Shown: positions 23,839-32,774, counted from the first letter of the stretch. The stretch: 44,598 nt of DNA from CAZKRU01 sp964555235 (GCA_964555235.1 CAZKRU010000032.1:1-44598), one strand, 5' to 3'. Numbers and translations are program-made. The notes: generated by a model not told the origin, from the sequence alone.

Positions 23839-24726
23839 CTACTTCTTCTTCCTCGGATCCAGCGCGTCGCGCAGTCCGTCGCCGAGGAGGTTGAGGGAGA
23901 GTAGTAAGAGGACCATCGTTCCGGCGGGAGCGGCGAGGAGCCACCAGTAAATTTCGAAGGGATTGAGATATTGAGCCCCTTCAGAAATCAGGGAGCCGAG
24001 GCTGGCGGCAGGGGCTTGAACGCCGAGGCCGAGAAAGCTCAAAAAGGATTCTTCGAGGATCACGACGGGAATGGTGAGAGTGAGATAAACGGTGATGATG
24101 CCGATGAGATTGGGGAGTAGGTGTCGGAAAAGAATTTTGATGTGCGACTGACCCAAAGCCCTCGCGGCTTGAATAAAAGCAGATTCTTTGAGGACCAAAA
24201 CCTGACCTCGGACAATGCGGGCCATTGTCAGCCATTCGACCAGTCCCAAGCCGATAAAGAGAAGGAGGAGGCGTCCGTGGGGAATGAGGGATTTCAAATG
24301 AAGCGCATTGAGGAGAGCTCCTGTTGGCTGCTCAAGCGCTGTGATCAGAACGATGACGATGATGAGGCGTGGGAGCGAGTAAAGAATATCAATCAGTCGC
24401 GTAATCGCGGTATCCCACCATCCCCCCAGATATCCGGAGACCATTCCCAGGGTCACGCCAATGAGGAGACTGACGGTTGCACCGATCATTCCGACGATGA
24501 GAGAGAGACGGAGTCCAGTCAGAAGGCGGGCGAAAACATCGCGTCCATGGAGATCGGTTCCCAAGGGATGCTCGGATCCTGGGGGAAGAAATTGATGGGA
24601 TGAATTGGTTTCGGGAGAGTGGGTGAGGACAAAGGGTCCAATTACTGCACCGAGGAGAAGGAAAACGAGAATTCCTGCTGCGACAAGCATCAAGGGATCT
24701 CGAAATATTTTTTGACGGGGATTCAT
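23839..24726 (-). CDS. Peptide ABC transporter permease (OppC/DppC type)
   Basis: The 295-aa integral membrane protein has the OppC N-terminal signature (HPLGTDLHGRDVFARLLTGL) and the EAA loop that contacts the ATPase (AARALGQSHIKILFRHLLPN). Six membrane helices are apparent. It forms a permease pair with the OppB-type protein encoded just before it, overlapping by ATGA. The binding protein gene lies upstream of that. The ATPase genes (oppD, oppF) are not in the window. Confidence 0.92.
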   Translation of the reverse strand: MNPRQKIFRDPLMLVAAGILVFLLLGAVIGPFVLTHSPETNSSHQFLPPGSEHPLGTDLHGRDVFARLLTGLRLSLIVGMIGATVSLLIGVTLGMVSGYLGGWWDTAITRLIDILYSLPRLIIVIVLITALEQPTGALLNALHLKSLIPHGRLLLLFIGLGLVEWLTMARIVRGQVLVLKESAFIQAARALGQSHIKILFRHLLPNLIGIITVYLTLTIPVVILEESFLSFLGLGVQAPAASLGSLISEGAQYLNPFEIYWWLLAAPAGTMVLLLLSLNLLGDGLRDALDPRKKK

Positions 24727-25640
24727 GTGAGTCGAATCCTCCGGTCAAGCAGCATGTAAAAAAGATCGGTTAAAAGATTGAGCGAGACGAGAACGACGCT
24801 GTAGACGATGACCGTTCCACCGACAACAAAGAGATCTCGATTGAGGACGCTATTCACAAAAAAGGAGCCGATTCCAGGAATGTGAAAAAGCTGTTCGATG
24901 ACAATGGATCCTGTGAGCAAGTTGGCAGCGAGAGGACCCCCATACGAAACAATCGGCAGAAGCGCGACGCGAAGGGCGTGCTGGATGATAATTCGCGATT
25001 CCGTGAGGCCTTTGGCGCGGGCGGTTCGCACAAAATCCTGGGTAAGCACTTCCAAAAGGCTCGTTCGCATCAAGCGGGCGACGGAAGCCGCGTAGGGGAG
25101 TGCGAGACAGAGGGAGGGAAGCAAAAGTTGATCGAGAGATCCCCAGCCAGCAACTGGAAGCCAGCGAAAATGAATTCCAAAAATCAAAACCAAGGTTGGA
25201 GCAACAACATAAGTTGGAAGAGAGATTCCGCAGAGCGCTCCAATCATGCAGGCCCGGTCAATCCATTTCCCTTGATAAACGGCGGCGACGCTTCCAAGAA
25301 AAACACCGATCACGAGAGCCAAGGTGAAGGCAATGATCCCGAGAGTCATGGAGACGGGAAGGGTTTGCGCGATGATTTCATTGACGGAGCAATCACGGAA
25401 TTTGGTGGAGAGTCGAAGATCGCCTCTCAGCACATCCTTCACGTAGCTCTGATATTGTTCCCAAAGAGTTCCGCTCAGTCCGTATTTGGTTTCGAGCTGA
25501 CGTAGGATCGATTCAGGAATTTTACGTTCCGCACTGAACGGATTTCCCGGAGTGAGACGGACGAGTAGAAAGGAGAGCGACAAAATCACAAAGAGTGTCG
25601 CCAAGGAGAGAAAGATTCGACGGATTAACCAAACACTCAC
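24723..25640 (-). CDS. Peptide ABC transporter permease (OppB/DppB type)
   Basis: The 305-aa protein has the OppB start (WLIRRIFLSLATLFVILSLS), the FLLVRLTPGNPF motif and the EAA loop (ARAKGLTESRIIIQHALRVA). Six membrane helices are predicted by eye. The start is a GTG that overlaps the stop of the binding protein gene by GTGA, and the stop overlaps the OppC start by ATGA. Confidence 0.93.
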   Translation of the reverse strand: MSVWLIRRIFLSLATLFVILSLSFLLVRLTPGNPFSAERKIPESILRQLETKYGLSGTLWEQYQSYVKDVLRGDLRLSTKFRDCSVNEIIAQTLPVSMTLGIIAFTLALVIGVFLGSVAAVYQGKWIDRACMIGALCGISLPTYVVAPTLVLIFGIHFRWLPVAGWGSLDQLLLPSLCLALPYAASVARLMRTSLLEVLTQDFVRTARAKGLTESRIIIQHALRVALLPIVSYGGPLAANLLTGSIVIEQLFHIPGIGSFFVNSVLNRDLFVVGGTVIVYSVVLVSLNLLTDLFYMLLDRRIRLT

Positions 25641-27214
25641 GGTTTTTTCCTCCAGGAAAGTTCACGAATCGGATGGACATCGACGACGTTGGCGGAAAAT
25701 CCTTCGAGCTTGTCGTCATGGTAAAGGGCCATTCCAACAAAAAAATAGAGCGGAACGATCGGAATTTCATCCTCAATAAGCAGTCGTTCGGCCGCCTGCA
25801 TGCGTTGCTCACGAAGGGTGGGATCGGATTCCTTTCGTGACTCTTCCATCAGGCGATCATACGGAGCGTGACTCCACCCGGTCCGGTTATTCCCTCGTCC
25901 CGTGATAAAACAGTCGAGGAAGGTGTTGGCATCATTGTAATCTCCCACCCAGGAGGAGCGAGCGATGTCGAAGTCGAGGTGATCGAGGCTGTTGAGATAA
26001 ACTTTCCAATCCTGCTTTCGAAGCGTCACCGAAACGCCGAGCGTGTCGTGCCACATCGATTGAACTTCCACCGCGACCTGTTCATTGAGCTCGGTGCTGT
26101 TGTAGAGCAACGAGACGGGAGGAAATCCTTTGCCATTTGGAAATCCGGCTTCGGCCAGGAGGGCCTTTGCTTTTTGAGGATCCATGCTGAGACCTTTTGG
26201 GGGGGTATAGTCTTTCACTCCGGGGGGAGTAATTGAGTTCGCGGGAGGCTCTCCGGCGCGAGTGATTTTTTCGACAATGCGCGGTTTATCGATGGCGAGG
26301 GCGAAGGCTTTGCGAACGCGCGCGTCGTTGAACGGTTTTCGAGTGACATTGAATCGATAGAAGTAGGAGGCGAGAAATGGATTGGCGTGGTAATACGGAG
26401 TTTTTCGAAGATGGGGAACATAGAGCGGCGGAATATTGCTCTTGTCCATGATTAGATCGACTTTTCCGGAATAAAAAAGATTGAAGGCCGTGGTGGCACT
26501 CGTCACCGAAAGTGCGGCGACTCGCTCGAAGGCGACCGTTTCTTTGCGCCAATAGCGCGGATTTTTCCGAAGCCTGATGCAATCTTCCAGTCGCCAATCT
26601 TCCAGAACGTAGGCACCGTTCGAAACGAGACGCCCCGGCTTCATCCAGGAATCCGGATATTCTTTGAGAGTTGGAAAGTAGACGGGATAGAGCGTCGGCA
26701 TGGTGCAGAGATCGATGAAGTAGGGGGTTGGATTTTCGAGAGTGACGACGAGTGTGTGGGAGTCGGCAGCCTTGACGCCGACTTCTGAAAAGTTGTCGAT
26801 CTTTCCGCGATTAAATAGCTCAGCATTTCGAATCGGGTAGAGGAGCTCTGCATAACTCGAAGCAAGCGCGGGGCTGAGGGCACGCGCCCAAGAGCGGGCG
26901 TAATCATGAGCGGTGAGCGGCTCTCCATTGCTCCAAACGGATTCCCGTAGATGAAAGGTGTAGGTTTTTCCGTCGGGCGAAATCGTCCAGGATTCGGCGA
27001 TCCCGGGGGAGGCGATTCCGTTGCGGTTTCGCATCACCAAACCTTCATACAAACTATCGCAAAGCCGCCCCTCCGCCTGTCCAGTAATAATGGCGGGATC
27101 GAGGCTCTCCGGTTCAGGGCCATTGATATAGGTGAAATCCGCGGGAGGCGTGCTTTGGCGGCAGCTCGTGACGAGGAGAGCAGCGAAGGTGACGATCAGT
27201 CCGAGCAGGCGCAT
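25637..27214 (-). CDS. Peptide ABC transporter substrate-binding lipoprotein (OppA/SBP_bac_5)
   Basis: The 525-aa protein has a lipoprotein signal (MRLLGLIVTFAALLVTSC) with lipobox LVTSC, so it is anchored to a membrane. The mature part is a family 5 extracellular solute-binding protein: PESLDPAIITGQAEGRLCDS, DGKTYTFHLRESVWSNGEPL, FNVTRKPFNDARVRKAFALA and the C-terminal LYFFVGMALYHDD. It delivers oligopeptides to the permeases encoded next. The order binding protein, OppB, OppC is standard; ATPase genes may lie elsewhere. Confidence 0.93.
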   Translation of the reverse strand: MRLLGLIVTFAALLVTSCRQSTPPADFTYINGPEPESLDPAIITGQAEGRLCDSLYEGLVMRNRNGIASPGIAESWTISPDGKTYTFHLRESVWSNGEPLTAHDYARSWARALSPALASSYAELLYPIRNAELFNRGKIDNFSEVGVKAADSHTLVVTLENPTPYFIDLCTMPTLYPVYFPTLKEYPDSWMKPGRLVSNGAYVLEDWRLEDCIRLRKNPRYWRKETVAFERVAALSVTSATTAFNLFYSGKVDLIMDKSNIPPLYVPHLRKTPYYHANPFLASYFYRFNVTRKPFNDARVRKAFALAIDKPRIVEKITRAGEPPANSITPPGVKDYTPPKGLSMDPQKAKALLAEAGFPNGKGFPPVSLLYNSTELNEQVAVEVQSMWHDTLGVSVTLRKQDWKVYLNSLDHLDFDIARSSWVGDYNDANTFLDCFITGRGNNRTGWSHAPYDRLMEESRKESDPTLREQRMQAAERLLIEDEIPIVPLYFFVGMALYHDDKLEGFSANVVDVHPIRELSWRKKP

Positions 27215-27229
27215 GCGAAAAGATTTAGA

Positions 27230-27601
27230 TTAGTGACAACCGCAGGTACCGGAATCGCACTCCTTGGGCGAATTCGGATCCGGAATGCAAATCGCAAAGG
27301 TAAAATTGGGAGGGAGCGCTTTTTTGACCTGATCAATCAAGTTGAATGCGGCGGTATCCGGAGCGAAAAGCGTGTTGAGTTGAATTCGAATCGGTTTCCC
27401 GAGGAGAGAGGGATAATGTTCGGCCATCTCGCCATCGAGGGCAAAGGAGAGATAGGTGTTAAGTTTTTCTTGAAGCTCGAAGAGTTGAGTCTCTCCTCCG
27501 GTCCAAGGACGCTCCTCGTACATCGCAAGAACCACTTCGTCGGTTTGGGGATCGTGCGCAACGAGGTCCATCACTCCCGTCTGTTCAATGCCGCTTTGCA
27601 T
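27230..27601 (-). CDS. DUF6572-like protein
   Basis: The 123-aa soluble protein has VMDLVAHDPQTDEVVLAMYE, RPWTGGETQLFELQEKLNTY and LSFALDGEMAEHYPSLLGKP, which I recognise from memory as the DUF6572 pattern. A Cys/His-rich end (CDSGTCGCH) is additional and could bind a metal. Function unknown. The start is uncertain: Met11 is an alternative that begins with the conserved part. It lies 15 bp upstream of the OppA gene in the same direction, so it may be co-transcribed with the transporter. Confidence 0.7.
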   Translation of the reverse strand: MQSGIEQTGVMDLVAHDPQTDEVVLAMYEERPWTGGETQLFELQEKLNTYLSFALDGEMAEHYPSLLGKPIRIQLNTLFAPDTAAFNLIDQVKKALPPNFTFAICIPDPNSPKECDSGTCGCH

Positions 27602-27761
27602 GGGGAAACGCTATCGAAAGGGGGGGGAGTTGAAAAGGGTGGAGTTTTAAGCAGTTTAAGGCTTGTTTTTCGCGCGGGGGCGCGGAGGGCGCAGAGAGTT
27701 GAACTTAGAATCAATCATAAAAACTCCGCAATTTCCGTGTCTCTCGGTGAAGTAAGTTGTT

Positions 27762-27868
27762 CCTCACACAAAGGCACGAAGCCACAAAGCTTGTGAAGCC
27801 ATTTCCGATTTTTTATGAGATGAAACAAAAAACACCTTCCGATTGTGGCTTCGTTCCTTTGTGTGAGG
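27762..27868. repeat. Long imperfect inverted repeat in the 332-bp gap
   Basis: CCTCACACAAAGGCACGAAG (start of a 25-bp arm, 27762-27786) is the reverse complement of 27844-27868 with one mismatch; the spacer is 57 bp. CACAAAGGCACGAAGCCACAAAG-type words are common intergenic repeats in environmental bacterial genomes (from memory). The left part of the same gap has GGGGGCGCGGAGGGCGCAGA and CCGTGTCTCTCGGTG words of the same kind. I see no gene in 27602-27933. Confidence 0.6.
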
Positions 27869-27933
27869 AGGTTCCCTTCACAACCGTGCCAGTCTGTTCC
27901 ACGGGCAGGAGCTTTGTGTGAAACCCTACTTGT

Positions 27934-29586
27934 TTAAGGCGCTTTTTCGGGAGCTCTCAAGCGATGAACGCCTTTGGGTGAATAACTCAGTTCGGAGGTC
28001 ATTCCCAGTGCATCGGCTGCAATGTAGAGAACGGAGAGCCACATTTCGGTTCCTTGCAATCCGGGGGACTCGCTGGGTGAAAATGAAAATCCCTGACCAT
28101 CAACCCAGCGTGTGAGGATGAGTGAAGCTTGTCGCTCGATAAAGGCGAGCGCTTCCGTGCGGCGATGGGAGGATTGTTTCAGTAGCAACCAGAGGGGGTG
28201 AACGGTATCGAGAACATTGCATGCGGTGATCTGATCGGTTTCAAATCCTCGATTCAGTCGAATGTGTGCGAGAATCGTGTCGATCGCTGAGTCGGGGTGA
28301 GGAACGGGGAGGGCAAACTGCGCGTAAGTGCCACGAGTGAGTCGGTAGTAACCGTTGACCGGCTGCAACCATCCTTGAGAGGCGGTGCTATCGCCCCAGA
28401 GCCCGGTGTGTGGTTTGCAGGACTCCGCCAACCATTCAAAAAGTGGAGCAATCGGGCCTTCCAAATTGAAGTGGTGACGATTGATCCAAAGAGCGGTCCC
28501 GAGACTGTCGCTCCATGCGCCGCAACGCCATGCATTGGTGCTCCAAGGTAATTGCTCGAGTAAATTTCGAAGCGTTTTCACGTCCAGTTGATGAACGGCT
28601 TGAAGTGGTTTTAGAAAATGTCCGCCGAGGCATTCGAGCGCATAGCCAATTGAAAGGACCATGTAGACGGTGTTTGAATCGGTCATCGGCGCAAGACGAT
28701 GTTTCTCGTGGTCGGGTTGAAGCGGATCAAAGGGCATTCCACTGACGGGATCCTGGTACGACTGTAATTGAGTGATCAGATCGGCTTTTGAAACATTCGG
28801 TAATGCGATATTGAATGCCGCAGCGATTTCAATGGCGTCTGCGAGTCCTCGGATGCTGTGAGAAACATTTCGCGCAGCGACTTCAGGCGAGTTCACGTAA
28901 ATTCGAAGACCCTTGGTTTCGCTCTCGCATCGTTTCAAGACCTCTGGAATTTGTGAGGTAATGCGTTGACTGAAGTGGCGTAAGGCTTCTGGAAGTTGGG
29001 TGGGGGACTTCTTGGTTGGTTTCGGATTGCGACGGTCGCGCAAAATGCGTGCGGGATTTCCGGCAACGACGCTGTATTCGGGGACCTCTTTTACCACGAT
29101 TGCTCCAGCGGCAATAATGCTGTGACTGCCGACTTTGACTCCATCCAGAATGACCGCATGCGAGCCGATCCAGACATCGTCCCCAATCGTGATTCCTTTT
29201 GCGCTGGTTCCTTGAGTGTAGATCGGACGCGTGGGGTCATCGGCGTTATGATTAAAACCGAGGATGCAGGCATGCGAACCGATTCGGACTCCATCTCCCA
29301 GTTGAACTTCTCCTCGAACGACCGCGTAGGGGTTGACGGTACTTCGGGTGCCAATGCTCACCTTATCGGTAACGTAGGCATAGCCGGCGATATAACTGGA
29401 GTCACCGATAGTGACCTGAGTCGGAACAAATCCAGCAAGCGGAGAGACGAAGACCTGAGTCCCAAACTTCACGGTGCCACTTTTCAACAAGGAATCTTGG
29501 AATGCCAGCTGCTCGGCGTGTTGTTCTGCGGTAGCCTCTTTCCAGAATTTCCACGGACAAAAATCGTAGGGATTCGTTGGGGACAT
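27934..29586 (-). CDS. Hexapeptide-repeat acyltransferase fused to an alpha-helical toroid-like domain
   Basis: The 550-aa protein starts with a left-handed beta-helix typical of WbbJ/NodL-type acetyltransferases: VTIGDSSYIAGYAYVTDKVS, VQLGDGVRIGSHACILGFNH, ITIGDDVWIGSHAVILDGVK and VPEYSVVAGNPARILRDRR (residues about 55-190). The large C-terminal part (residues about 215-530) is helical with Trp/Gly-rich turns (RCGAWSDSLGTALWINR; THTGLWGD-like; NVLDTVHPLWLLLKQSS), reminiscent of an alpha/alpha toroid. I know no standard family with both. The acyltransferase probably modifies a sugar or polysaccharide; the C-terminal part might bind the substrate (inference). Confidence 0.78.
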   Translation of the reverse strand: MSPTNPYDFCPWKFWKEATAEQHAEQLAFQDSLLKSGTVKFGTQVFVSPLAGFVPTQVTIGDSSYIAGYAYVTDKVSIGTRSTVNPYAVVRGEVQLGDGVRIGSHACILGFNHNADDPTRPIYTQGTSAKGITIGDDVWIGSHAVILDGVKVGSHSIIAAGAIVVKEVPEYSVVAGNPARILRDRRNPKPTKKSPTQLPEALRHFSQRITSQIPEVLKRCESETKGLRIYVNSPEVAARNVSHSIRGLADAIEIAAAFNIALPNVSKADLITQLQSYQDPVSGMPFDPLQPDHEKHRLAPMTDSNTVYMVLSIGYALECLGGHFLKPLQAVHQLDVKTLRNLLEQLPWSTNAWRCGAWSDSLGTALWINRHHFNLEGPIAPLFEWLAESCKPHTGLWGDSTASQGWLQPVNGYYRLTRGTYAQFALPVPHPDSAIDTILAHIRLNRGFETDQITACNVLDTVHPLWLLLKQSSHRRTEALAFIERQASLILTRWVDGQGFSFSPSESPGLQGTEMWLSVLYIAADALGMTSELSYSPKGVHRLRAPEKAP

Positions 29587-29685
29587 GCTTAGATGATGTG
29601 CGATTTTGTTTTTATGAGCAAGAATCGTTTGCTAATCGAGGGATTCGATTTAGGGTCTCCACTAAATTAATTTTAGGATGAACGA

Positions 29686-30792
29686 ATGAAACTTCGAATC
29701 TTGATCGCACCGGATAAATTTAAGGGATCGATGACCGCGTTGGAAGCATCAAGAGCGATGAAACGAGGGGTCTTGCGAGCATTGCCGAGTGCGAAGGTGA
29801 TGATTACCCCGATGGCGGATGGAGGAGAGGGATTTTTGGAGGCGATTCTTTCCGGGGCTCCGGGGAGGAAAATTTCGGTTTCAGGAATCCGGGATGCGCT
29901 TATGCGTCCGCGCCGGATTGATTATGCGTTATTGAAAGATGGAACAGCGGTGATTGAGCTGCCTCGAATTTGTGGATTGCTCGATTTGAAGCCAAAAGAG
30001 CGGAATCCGAAAGTGACGACGACGTTTGGAATCGGGCAGGTCATGCTTCATGCGGTGGCACGTGGGGCGAAACGGATTTTGGTCGGACTCGGTGGGAGCG
30101 CGACAAATGATGGAGGGGCGGGTTTGGGGCAAGCGCTCGGATTTCAGTTGTTGGATCAACGGGATCGAGAGCTCCCTCAAGGCGGCGGTGCGTTGATTAA
30201 TCTGGCCAAAGTGATTGCTCCGAAACGCTTAAAACTTCCTCCCGTGATTGCGGCGGCAGATGTGACGACACGACTTTGTGGGCCTCAAGGGGCTTCTGCC
30301 ATTTATGGCCCACAAAAGGGGGCGAGTGTCGCGGACGTGCGCTGCTTGGATGCGGGACTCAAACGATTATCTCAAATGGTCCCGCCAAAGGTCGCGAATT
30401 TGCGGGGAAGCGGTGCGGCCGGGGGGACGGCATTTGGTTTGGTGGCGTTTGCAGGTGGCAAAATCGAATCGGGTTTTGATTGGGTGGCGCGTGTGACGGA
30501 TCTTGAAACAAAAGTCCGTGAGGCAGACCTCGTTTTGACCGGAGAAGGTTCCGTGGACGAACAGACCGCGGAGGGGAAGGGAATTGCACGATTGGCGGAA
30601 TTGGCGAAGAAGTATCGAAAGCCGATTGTCGCCTTTGGGGGACGGGTTGTTGGAACGGGGTTATTTACCGCAGAATTTGCTTTGGCTCCGCGAGTGGCAA
30701 CGGTCGAGGAATCGATTCGAAACGCGGAGCGCTGGTTGGAAGACCGAACGTATGAAGTGGTTCGGCTTTGGAGTGGTAAGAATTCGCAGTGA
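29686..30792 (+). CDS. Glycerate kinase (GlxK/GarK type I)
   Basis: The 368-aa enzyme phosphorylates glycerate with ATP, probably to 2-phosphoglycerate. It has the family start RILIAPDKFKGSMTALEASR, then ITPMADGGEGFLEAIL, VGLGGSATNDGGAGLGQALG, FVALPGAG-equivalent regions replaced by LVAFAGGKIESGFDWVARV, and LVLTGEGSVDEQTAEGKGIA. Length is normal for the family (about 370-380 aa). AGGA is 7 bp upstream of the ATG. It stands alone, divergent from the acyltransferase gene. Confidence 0.94.
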   Translation: MKLRILIAPDKFKGSMTALEASRAMKRGVLRALPSAKVMITPMADGGEGFLEAILSGAPGRKISVSGIRDALMRPRRIDYALLKDGTAVIELPRICGLLDLKPKERNPKVTTTFGIGQVMLHAVARGAKRILVGLGGSATNDGGAGLGQALGFQLLDQRDRELPQGGGALINLAKVIAPKRLKLPPVIAAADVTTRLCGPQGASAIYGPQKGASVADVRCLDAGLKRLSQMVPPKVANLRGSGAAGGTAFGLVAFAGGKIESGFDWVARVTDLETKVREADLVLTGEGSVDEQTAEGKGIARLAELAKKYRKPIVAFGGRVVGTGLFTAEFALAPRVATVEESIRNAERWLEDRTYEVVRLWSGKNSQ

Positions 30793-30886
30793 ATGAATCC
30801 GACTTTACCTCTAATCCCATACTTTCAGCACAAGTACTTTTTCAAATCTGAACCTCAACGACGCCAAGGCTCAAATGGAGAGGATT

Positions 30887-30969
30887 TTGAGGCTTAGAGG
30901 TTAAATCCAATTTCCACCCCTCGCCTGCATCGCCATGCGAAGCATTGCGGGCAGGTCCAAAACTCGACG
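30887..30969. repeat. Hairpin repeat family 1, copy C
   Basis: It matches copy B at 106-191: TTGAGG, GGTTAAATCC, ACCCCTCGCCTGCATCGC, GCATTGCGGGCAGGTCCAAA. It lies in the gap between glycerate kinase and a small Cys-rich gene. An additional inverted pair AACCTC / GAGGTT and AAGGCTCAAA / TTTTGAGGCTT flanks it on the left. Confidence 0.6.
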
Positions 30970-31024
30970 GCCTCCAACTTCGATGCGGGGTGGTAAAAAC
31001 CTCCAAAGAGGAGAGCGGGTGGTT

Positions 31025-31237
31025 TTAACTGTAGACGACGACTTCCTTGTGGCCTTCGCGACGTTTCTTGCCGCCGTGACTCCAACGAATTTGACCGTAG
31101 TTATTGACGAATTTTTTACTAATGCTTCGGGGAGAAGAACCTTTGCCGTTCTTCACCGTCTTCGCAGTGGCTTTTGCTGCCGTTTGACATCCGCCTGTAG
31201 CGCAAGCGCTATTTCCACAAGTTCCAGCTTCACTCAT
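31025..31237 (-). CDS. Small Cys-rich basic protein
   Basis: The 70-aa protein has four Cys near the N-terminus (GTCGNSACATGGCQ) and a basic C-terminal half (KKFVNNYGQIRWSHGGKKRR). A strong GGAGG lies 7 bp before the ATG, which is the main evidence that this is real. I do not recognise a family. The Cys cluster could hold a metal. It is preceded by a 218-bp gap and followed by repeat copy C. Confidence 0.6.
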   Translation of the reverse strand: MSEAGTCGNSACATGGCQTAAKATAKTVKNGKGSSPRSISKKFVNNYGQIRWSHGGKKRREGHKEVVVYS

Positions 31238-31455
31238 CGATAACCTCCACAGTTCAAATCAACTACTGACTACTAAAATGCCAGAGAGGTGAATTGTCAA
31301 TCCTCGAGCGTGACCACTACCGTCCAAAACAGAAAAAGACCATCCATTCGTCAGGAGTTTTGCCCGCGAAACACGCGAAAGAGACGAAACGTAAGAGCCC
31401 TCCCCCCCTCCCATTCTTAAATTCGATTCGCGAGTGATCACGAATGCGAGTGGTT

Positions 31456-32016
31456 TCATTGTTGGAGTTTAGGTGATTCGGATTTATGAATTTCAGCGCC
31501 GCACTGATCGCAGAATTTTGAGACAAGCGATACTTCGTGTCCATTGGGACAGGTCTGACGCATTCCATTCCATCCTTGTCGATAGGCGCTGTACAAAACG
31601 CAGAAACTGACGCTGTAAAAGATCATCCAATGACCTGAAACTCCTCGAATGATTTCAGCAGGAGGGGGCTCTGAAGAGGTTTGATTTTTTTGGTGAGTTG
31701 AAGTGGCCATGAAAATAACAAAGTTAAGAATCGCATAACCGAACAATCCATAGGCGGCATAGCGCATCCAAGGAGGACACCCGCGCAAAGCGATCTTCCA
31801 AAAATCCTTTTGCGATGCACCCCGCATCATCCGAGTGGAAATAAGGACAGTCGGAAGCCATACAACAAAAATTCCAATATGAAGTCCCCAAGCAAGATTT
31901 TCGATCGGTAATGTTTGACCAAACAAAGCAAGGAAATGAGCGATTAGACTCAAGGTTAAACCGATCAGAGCCAAAGCCATGAAAGGGAGTGCAATGTAGC
32001 GAAAATAGGAATTCAT
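31456..32016 (-). CDS. Membrane protein with C-terminal zinc ribbon
   Basis: The 186-aa protein starts MNSYFRYIALPFMALALIGL. Four membrane helices follow (ending with HWMIFYSVSFCVLYSAY). The cytoplasmic tail has TCPNGHEVSLVSKFCDQCGA, a Cys/His zinc ribbon. I do not recognise a family. An in-frame TTG two codons upstream is possible but has no better ribosome site. It stands alone beside the first MITE-like element. Confidence 0.7.
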   Translation of the reverse strand: MNSYFRYIALPFMALALIGLTLSLIAHFLALFGQTLPIENLAWGLHIGIFVVWLPTVLISTRMMRGASQKDFWKIALRGCPPWMRYAAYGLFGYAILNFVIFMATSTHQKNQTSSEPPPAEIIRGVSGHWMIFYSVSFCVLYSAYRQGWNGMRQTCPNGHEVSLVSKFCDQCGAEIHKSESPKLQQ

Positions 32017-32163
32017 TTTCAATGGATTGTAGTCATCAAGCAGTGGGTAATGCTACTTCAAAAATGTCGTTTTCATCCGATTGCGACTTTTCGGAGTGAG
32101 GGGTGTAGTTAAGCCTAAGCATTTTATTCATTTAGGGCTTCAATGATTTTTTTTGGGGGGCAC

Positions 32164-32267
32164 AGAGACGTATCTCATTATTAATTAATCGATTGCAGGG
32201 AGGCAGGGGGGTCTAGGATAGATGGATGTTGATATCTTTTGATTAATGAAAAATGAGATACGTCCCC
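32164..32267. mobile_element. MITE-like element 1, downstream of pgaD
   Basis: Terminal inverted repeats: AGAGACGTATCTCATT (32164-32179) and AATGAGATACGTCCCC (32252-32267), with the complementarity continuing into ATTAATTA. The 104-bp element encodes nothing. Its sister at 38611-38763 has the same terminal repeats in the same orientation, with a different but partly similar interior. The left terminus has two G-to-A differences from the sister. It occupies most of the 293-bp gap between the zinc-ribbon membrane gene and pgaD. Confidence 0.7.
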
Positions 32268-32309
32268 ATGGTTTCGCAGCCTTTGAACTCAGGGTATTGC
32301 CCCGGATTT

Positions 32310-32774
32310 TTAATAGAGGAAATCTCCTTGTTCATTAAAATTAATTTTCACAATTTTCTCTGTGCGCCATTTTTCCAAAAGAGGTGGGGGAAGATTGCGG
32401 GCTCGTGCGTGCGTCACGAGATCAAGCTCGGGAGGTTGTTTTTCAGCTTTTTGAGTTCCTGTTAGAATTCGGCGACGTCTGAAAGTCCAGAACAATAGCC
32501 AGACCATCATGATCGCAGCAATTCGAGCAAAAGGCCTGAGCTGTAGCCAAAAGATATGGATGCTCTCGAAGTATCGCGACATGAAAAGGACGGGCTCGTG
32601 TCTGGTCCATTCGACGATTGTGAGTGCGACACCGCGAAGGAGATAGGCCATCACGAGCCATGCCAATATCGTGAGAATTGTATCCCGAGCGCGGACCCAA
32701 AAAGGGACATCGGCGGTGCAGATCAATGGAGGCCATTCTGGAAACTTCAGATCAGATCGGCGACTGGTTTTCAA
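32310..32774 (-). CDS. pgaD: Poly-beta-1,6-N-acetylglucosamine biosynthesis protein PgaD
   Basis: PgaD is the small inner-membrane partner that PgaC needs for polymerisation. The 154-aa protein has two membrane helices (ILTILAWLVMAYLLRGVAL; FARIAAIMMVWLLFWTF) and the C-terminal pattern LPPPLLEKWRTEKIVKINF followed by NEQGDFLY, like the end of the enterobacterial protein. I chose the TTG at 32774: it gives a TTGA overlap with the PgaC stop and has GAGGAA 8 bp upstream. An in-frame ATG at 32801 would overlap pgaC by 31 bp with only a weak ribosome site. Length is close to that of E. coli PgaD. Confidence 0.82.
   Translation of the reverse strand: MKTSRRSDLKFPEWPPLICTADVPFWVRARDTILTILAWLVMAYLLRGVALTIVEWTRHEPVLFMSRYFESIHIFWLQLRPFARIAAIMMVWLLFWTFRRRRILTGTQKAEKQPPELDLVTHARARNLPPPLLEKWRTEKIVKINFNEQGDFLY

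Noticed and set aside
23839..27214. A complete oligopeptide transporter operon
   Set aside because: Only the binding protein and two permeases are present; no ATPase genes are visible, so the system is not complete here.
31350..31400. CCCGCGAAACACGCGAAAGA words in the 218-bp gap before the Cys-rich gene
   Set aside because: It resembles a common intergenic repeat word, but I see only one copy in this window.
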